DNA from: an archaeon
Lineage (GTDB): Archaea > Micrarchaeota > Micrarchaeia > Norongarragalinales > SBBD01
Reading direction: 5' to 3'
NCBI GenBank assembly: GCA_005239845.1
Contig: SBBD01000035.1
Location: forward strand, 1-10,521
Length of the DNA: 10,521 nucleotides
Shown: positions 8,270 to 10,521 of the stretch, piece by piece
Layout of the letters: the number at the start of each line of letters is the position of its first letter
Numbering within the stretch: the stretch's first letter is position 1
Translations under genes and position numbers: made by a program
The notes under the pieces: model-generated
Seen by the model: the letters and a program-made list of their open reading frames with translations, nothing else
The model's database searches: none
Told to the model about the DNA's origin: nothing

Positions 8270-9986
8270 CTATCGTCACCTCCACGTCGTAAGTCGTGTC
8301 GAAGTAATAGATGTCCCTGACGGCAGGGTCCTCCACTATTCCCCATATATACAGCCGGATGTTGCGAGGAACGAACTGCTTGGCCTGGAAGTCCGCGACG
8401 TTGTTCGACCAGACGCCCCAGCTATTTTCCACATTGTCCCAATAGTAATTTGCCCACCAGGATAGGCCGCCAAGGTTTGCGGACTGGTTCCATTTCATTG
8501 TCACGTCACGCAGGTACCTCTTCCAGGGCCACTCGTGATCAGACCTTATGGTAATGAGGAGGTTTTCCCGGTTGGGGTCGACTACCCCGTCACCGTTCTC
8601 GTCCGTTGGCTCCACCTTGAAGTCTGTGTTTTCGGTGATCTTCACGTTCAGCTTCACGGTCGAGGACGTGTTAATATCGTCCCAGCTGACTATCCTGTAC
8701 CTGTTGATTATCACAGTTATCGCCTCGTCGCCCTCGTTGTACTGCCCGACAACCATTCCTGGGTCGGAGATCATGAGATCGTAAATGCCGCCGAACTGCT
8801 CCTGGAGCAGGGCGCCGGATTCAAACGTGAATGTGTGCTGAGGGAAAATGTAATAGTCGGTGTCGAACTTTACGTAGCCGCCCTCGATGAAAGCGCCCAG
8901 GTTGTCCGAGCCTTCGTCGCGGTTGTCCACTATCGGCGGGCCGGGCAGGGCCCCGTTCTCGTAGATGACCACAAGGTGGGGCCGGTTCAGCGGCGACGGC
9001 GGGTGGCCAGTCGCTCTGTTGGAATCGTACTCATCCGGATCGAGGGGGTTGAACGTCTCATTCTCGTTTATGACATGTTCGGAGCCGCCCTCCTTTGAAG
9101 AGAAGTCGGCGTAGCGCTCCTGGGTCGCGTTTTCACGGACGGGTTTCATGAGGAAGCTTATGTTTTCCCTGATCGCGAATTTTTCCTTGACGAAATCGGT
9201 CGCGTCCCACGTGTACCAGGCCTCGTTGTCCTTGATCACCTGGTGGTTCTCGTAGGGCCACGCCTTCGCGTTCACGCCCTCCTCGTTCACCTCGCCCATC
9301 CCCTGGGCGAGCTCGTTTGGCGCTGGCTTGTTGCCCCATGTTATCGTTTCCTCTTCCCAGTCGTCGTGGATTTTCCAAAGCTCGATGTCAAGCGGCATGT
9401 CCGACAGATAGAAATTGTCGATCGCATATGTGGGGCTTGAAGGGTCATATTCCGGGATGTTCCACGGAGCCGTGTTGAATTTCGACATGTTTTCGTTGTA
9501 GACCACGAGCCAGGCATCGACGATCCCTGTGTAGGATATGTCGGCGAGAACTTCGGTGATGTCGAACTTTAGGTATGCCCAGCGGTTTCTCCCGGCGTTG
9601 AAGGACCTCACCCGCAGACCCTCGCCATCGTGGTTTACGGCGGGTGTTTCCTCGTCGACGTATGCGTCGTCGAGCGGGAGGAAGCGCTTGACCCACCTCG
9701 CGGGCCGGATTTCTATGTCGCTCGACTTCTTGGTGAGGGTGAAAATCGGGGTGTCGGCAGGGGACATCTGGACGTCTATCGAACCGCTCTGGCGGCTCAG
9801 GATCATGCTCTGGAGCTGGAACATGGTCGAGCGGACGGCGTGCATGTGGTCGTACTCGTTCTTCTTCTGATATATCGGCGTGACCTTCTCCAGGTAAACG
9901 CTCAGGCCGACGCTGACTAGGGCTATTACCAATACTGCACTGACCACTGGCGTGATGCCGCCTTCTTCCTTCCGGAACCCACGCAT
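8262..9986 (-). CDS. Pilin-anchored DNRLRE (CBM96-like) surface protein (574 aa), first gene of the operon
   Basis: The N-terminus KEEGG-ITPVV followed by a hydrophobic helix (about 11-31) resembles an archaeal pilin-type class III signal. A charged helical segment (about 34-66) follows. Residues about 104-343 form a recognisable DNRLRE domain: DDAYVDEETP (106-115), WAYLKFDI (136-143), DIELWKIHDDWEEETITWG (200-218), WDATDFVKEKF (260-270), ISFLMKP (276-282), YADFSSKEGG (292-301) and RPHLVVIYE (335-343). The C-terminal beta domain (about 365-574) is related to that of the 697-aa protein. It contains DENGDGVVD (462-470), which resembles a calcium-binding loop. No cysteine is present. An in-frame TGA four codons upstream leaves ATG 9986 as the first start; no clear Shine-Dalgarno is seen. 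DNRLRE domains are usually carbohydrate-binding or structural modules of secreted proteins, so a surface adhesin or filament-associated role is inferred. Confidence 0.88.
   Translation of the reverse strand: MRGFRKEEGGITPVVSAVLVIALVSVGLSVYLEKVTPIYQKKNEYDHMHAVRSTMFQLQSMILSRQSGSIDVQMSPADTPIFTLTKKSSDIEIRPARWVKRFLPLDDAYVDEETPAVNHDGEGLRVRSFNAGRNRWAYLKFDITEVLADISYTGIVDAWLVVYNENMSKFNTAPWNIPEYDPSSPTYAIDNFYLSDMPLDIELWKIHDDWEEETITWGNKPAPNELAQGMGEVNEEGVNAKAWPYENHQVIKDNEAWYTWDATDFVKEKFAIRENISFLMKPVRENATQERYADFSSKEGGSEHVINENETFNPLDPDEYDSNRATGHPPSPLNRPHLVVIYENGALPGPPIVDNRDEGSDNLGAFIEGGYVKFDTDYYIFPQHTFTFESGALLQEQFGGIYDLMISDPGMVVGQYNEGDEAITVIINRYRIVSWDDINTSSTVKLNVKITENTDFKVEPTDENGDGVVDPNRENLLITIRSDHEWPWKRYLRDVTMKWNQSANLGGLSWWANYYWDNVENSWGVWSNNVADFQAKQFVPRNIRLYIWGIVEDPAVRDIYYFDTTYDVEVTIGV
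8275..8283 (-). promoter_or_regulatory. Strong Shine-Dalgarno for the phospholipase C/P1-like gene
   Basis: The minus strand reads GGAGGTGAC here, matching eight consecutive bases of the archaeal consensus complementary to the 16S rRNA 3' end, six bases before the GTG at 8269. It lies inside the last codons of the 574-aa gene, whose stop TAG ends at 8262. It therefore decides the GTG start and implies reinitiation or coupled translation at the 8-nt overlap. Confidence 0.8.
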
Positions 9987-10056
9987 GGTCCCAATTCAAT
10001 TCGGCGTTATGCCTAAAATCGTTTTGCATGCGTTTGGGTTTACAATCGGGCTATTA

Positions 10057-10064
10057 GTATATTT
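10057..10064 (-). promoter_or_regulatory. Candidate TATA box for the minus-strand surface operon
   Basis: The minus strand reads AAATATAC here. A start about 25 nt downstream would fall near 10035, giving a leader of about 50 nt before the ATG at 9986. A second candidate, TTATAAAC around 10081-10088, lies further upstream and would give a longer leader. The choice between them is uncertain. Confidence 0.4.
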
Positions 10065-10079
10065 CTGGATTTTTTGATA

Positions 10080-10111
10080 GGTTTATAACCACTTTTTGGT
10101 TTGAGTTAACC
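10080..10111. repeat. Alternating GGTT/AACC half-sites (possible operator)
   Basis: GGTT occurs at 10080 and 10098 and AACC at 10087 and 10108, forming two imperfect dyads: GGTT-3 bp-AACC (10080-10090) and GGTT-6 bp-AACC (10098-10111). The two AACC sites are 21 bp apart, about two helical turns, so bound proteins would lie on the same face. The site lies between the two divergent promoters. Regulator binding is inferred; short AT-rich motifs can recur by chance. Confidence 0.3.
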
Positions 10112-10129
10112 GAAAAACGAGATGAAAGA

Positions 10130-10142
10130 GCCTAAAATAGGC
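10130..10142. repeat. 13-bp perfect palindrome GCCTA-AAA-TAGGC (possible operator)
   Basis: The arms GCCTA and TAGGC are exact reverse complements around three A residues. The element sits near the middle of the divergent intergenic region, about 50 bp upstream of the plus-strand TATA box and about 65 bp upstream of the minus-strand candidate. This is a typical arrangement for a dimeric regulator site. It is too short for a confident hairpin terminator and lacks a T-run. Confidence 0.35.
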
Positions 10143-10188
10143 CAGATTGTTTGTTTGTGTTCTAAATAGCAAAAATCCCAGAGAAACA

Positions 10189-10196
10189 TTTATAAG
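10189..10196 (+). promoter_or_regulatory. TATA box of the plus-strand pilin gene
   Basis: TTTATAAG is a good archaeal TATA box. Transcription about 25 nt downstream would begin near 10217-10220, only a few bases before the TTG at 10226, so the mRNA would have a very short leader. A GGTGAT at 10217-10222 could serve as a Shine-Dalgarno if the transcript begins at or upstream of it. Confidence 0.55.
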
Positions 10197-10225
10197 CAAT
10201 TGTATTAATTGGTCTCGGTGATAAA

Positions 10226-10521
10226 TTGAGGAGTTTAAGAAGTGAAAAGGGTATTTCGCCGATTGTAGCAACGATTCTATTGATTGCAACGACAGCGGTG
10301 GCGGCTGGAGTCATCGCTGCCTACGTTTCCGGACTTAGCGTCATAACAGGTACGATTATCGCCGGAGACGCGAACGGATTCGTTTACGACCAGGACCAGG
10401 GCGCTGGTGAGAACTACACAAACGGAAAGCTTTACTTGACCGTCAAGATAACCCAGGGAAGATTGCGTGATATTGACGACACGACATACGGTTTCACGGT
10501 TTCCCTGTCGAACGGGAGATC
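10226..10521 (+). CDS. Archaeal type IV pilin (PF07790-like), N-terminal 98 residues (partial)
   Basis: The protein begins MRSLRSEKG-ISPIVATILLI, a typical basic leader and Gly cleavage site followed by a hydrophobic helix (about 10-35), as in archaeal pilins and archaellin-like proteins. The visible remainder (for example GKLYLTVKITQG at 67-78) is beta-rich and includes an N-x-T sequon. No ATG is available near the N-terminus; TTG at 10226, preceded by GGTGAT, is the best start. The frame stays open to the window edge, so the length and C-terminal domain are unknown. The gene is transcribed divergently from the four-gene operon and could supply a major pilin for the same surface structure, which is inference from neighbourhood only. 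It is more like a class III-signal pilin than an S-layer protein or a Sec-secreted enzyme. Confidence 0.85.
   Translation, partial: MRSLRSEKGISPIVATILLIATTAVAAGVIAAYVSGLSVITGTIIAGDANGFVYDQDQGAGENYTNGKLYLTVKITQGRLRDIDDTTYGFTVSLSNGR

Larger units (their letters stand above)
9987..10225. promoter_or_regulatory. Divergent intergenic promoter region between the four-gene operon and the plus-strand pilin
   Basis: This 239-bp AT-rich stretch contains no convincing gene. It separates the leftward operon from the rightward pilin and holds candidate TATA boxes for both directions (listed separately), a 13-bp palindrome and a run of GGTT/AACC half-sites. The short open frame crossing it on the minus strand (10083-10289) has low-complexity composition and overlaps the pilin start antisense, so it was not called. 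Confidence 0.65.

Noticed and set aside
10083..10289. A 68-codon minus-strand open frame across the divergent intergenic region
   Set aside because: It is antisense to the pilin start and crosses its promoter, with AT-driven Leu/Phe/Ser composition and no domain.
1..10521. CRISPR arrays, tRNA or rRNA genes, insertion sequences
   Set aside because: No regularly spaced direct repeats, cloverleaf or rRNA signatures, transposase or terminal inverted repeats were seen. The repeated GTTGTC on the plus strand simply reflects many Asp-Asn pairs encoded on the minus strand.

Overview
The window looks archaeal, most likely euryarchaeal and possibly Thermoplasmatota, although no taxonomic marker gene is present. 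The evidence is five proteins with archaeal pilin-like N-termini (acidic or basic residues, Gly, then V/I-S/T/W and a hydrophobic helix), TATA-box promoters, GTG and TTG starts, a strong GGAGGTGA ribosome site, and frequent AGG and ATA codons. It appears to be a cell-surface locus: every gene found is predicted to be exported or membrane-anchored. No rRNA, tRNA, CRISPR array, insertion sequence or replication gene was seen.

Layout. Positions 1-4473 (minus strand) hold the first 1,491 codons of a giant mosaic surface protein whose 3' end lies beyond the window. It has a pilin-like anchor, a DNRLRE (CBM96-like) domain, lectin-like beta modules and a Kelch-type propeller. A 91-bp gap at 4474-4564 carries a TATA box for it. 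Positions 4565-9986 (minus strand) hold four tightly overlapping genes, in transcription order: a 574-aa pilin-anchored DNRLRE protein, a 385-aa membrane-anchored zinc phospholipase C/P1-nuclease-like protein, a 163-aa type IV pilin, and a 697-aa pilin-anchored DNRLRE protein. Overlaps of 8, 4 and 35 nt, plus a near-perfect Shine-Dalgarno inside the first overlap, point to one translationally coupled operon. Positions 9987-10225 are an AT-rich divergent promoter region with palindromic elements. Positions 10226-10521 (plus strand) start another type IV pilin, cut by the window edge.

How the genes may work together (inference). The 574-aa and 697-aa proteins share an architecture: pilin-like helix, amphipathic segment, DNRLRE domain and a related C-terminal beta domain. 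They could be minor subunits, tip adhesins or scaffold proteins beside the small pilins. The giant protein carries the same type of anchor and a lectin-like module also found inserted in the 697-aa protein. The hydrolase sits in the middle of the operon, is secreted with its active-site Trp at the predicted mature N-terminus, and is anchored at its C-terminus. A surface filament or adhesion assembly associated with a surface hydrolase is plausible, but the function is not shown by sequence alone. The hydrolase appears to lack two of the classical zinc ligands, so its activity is uncertain.
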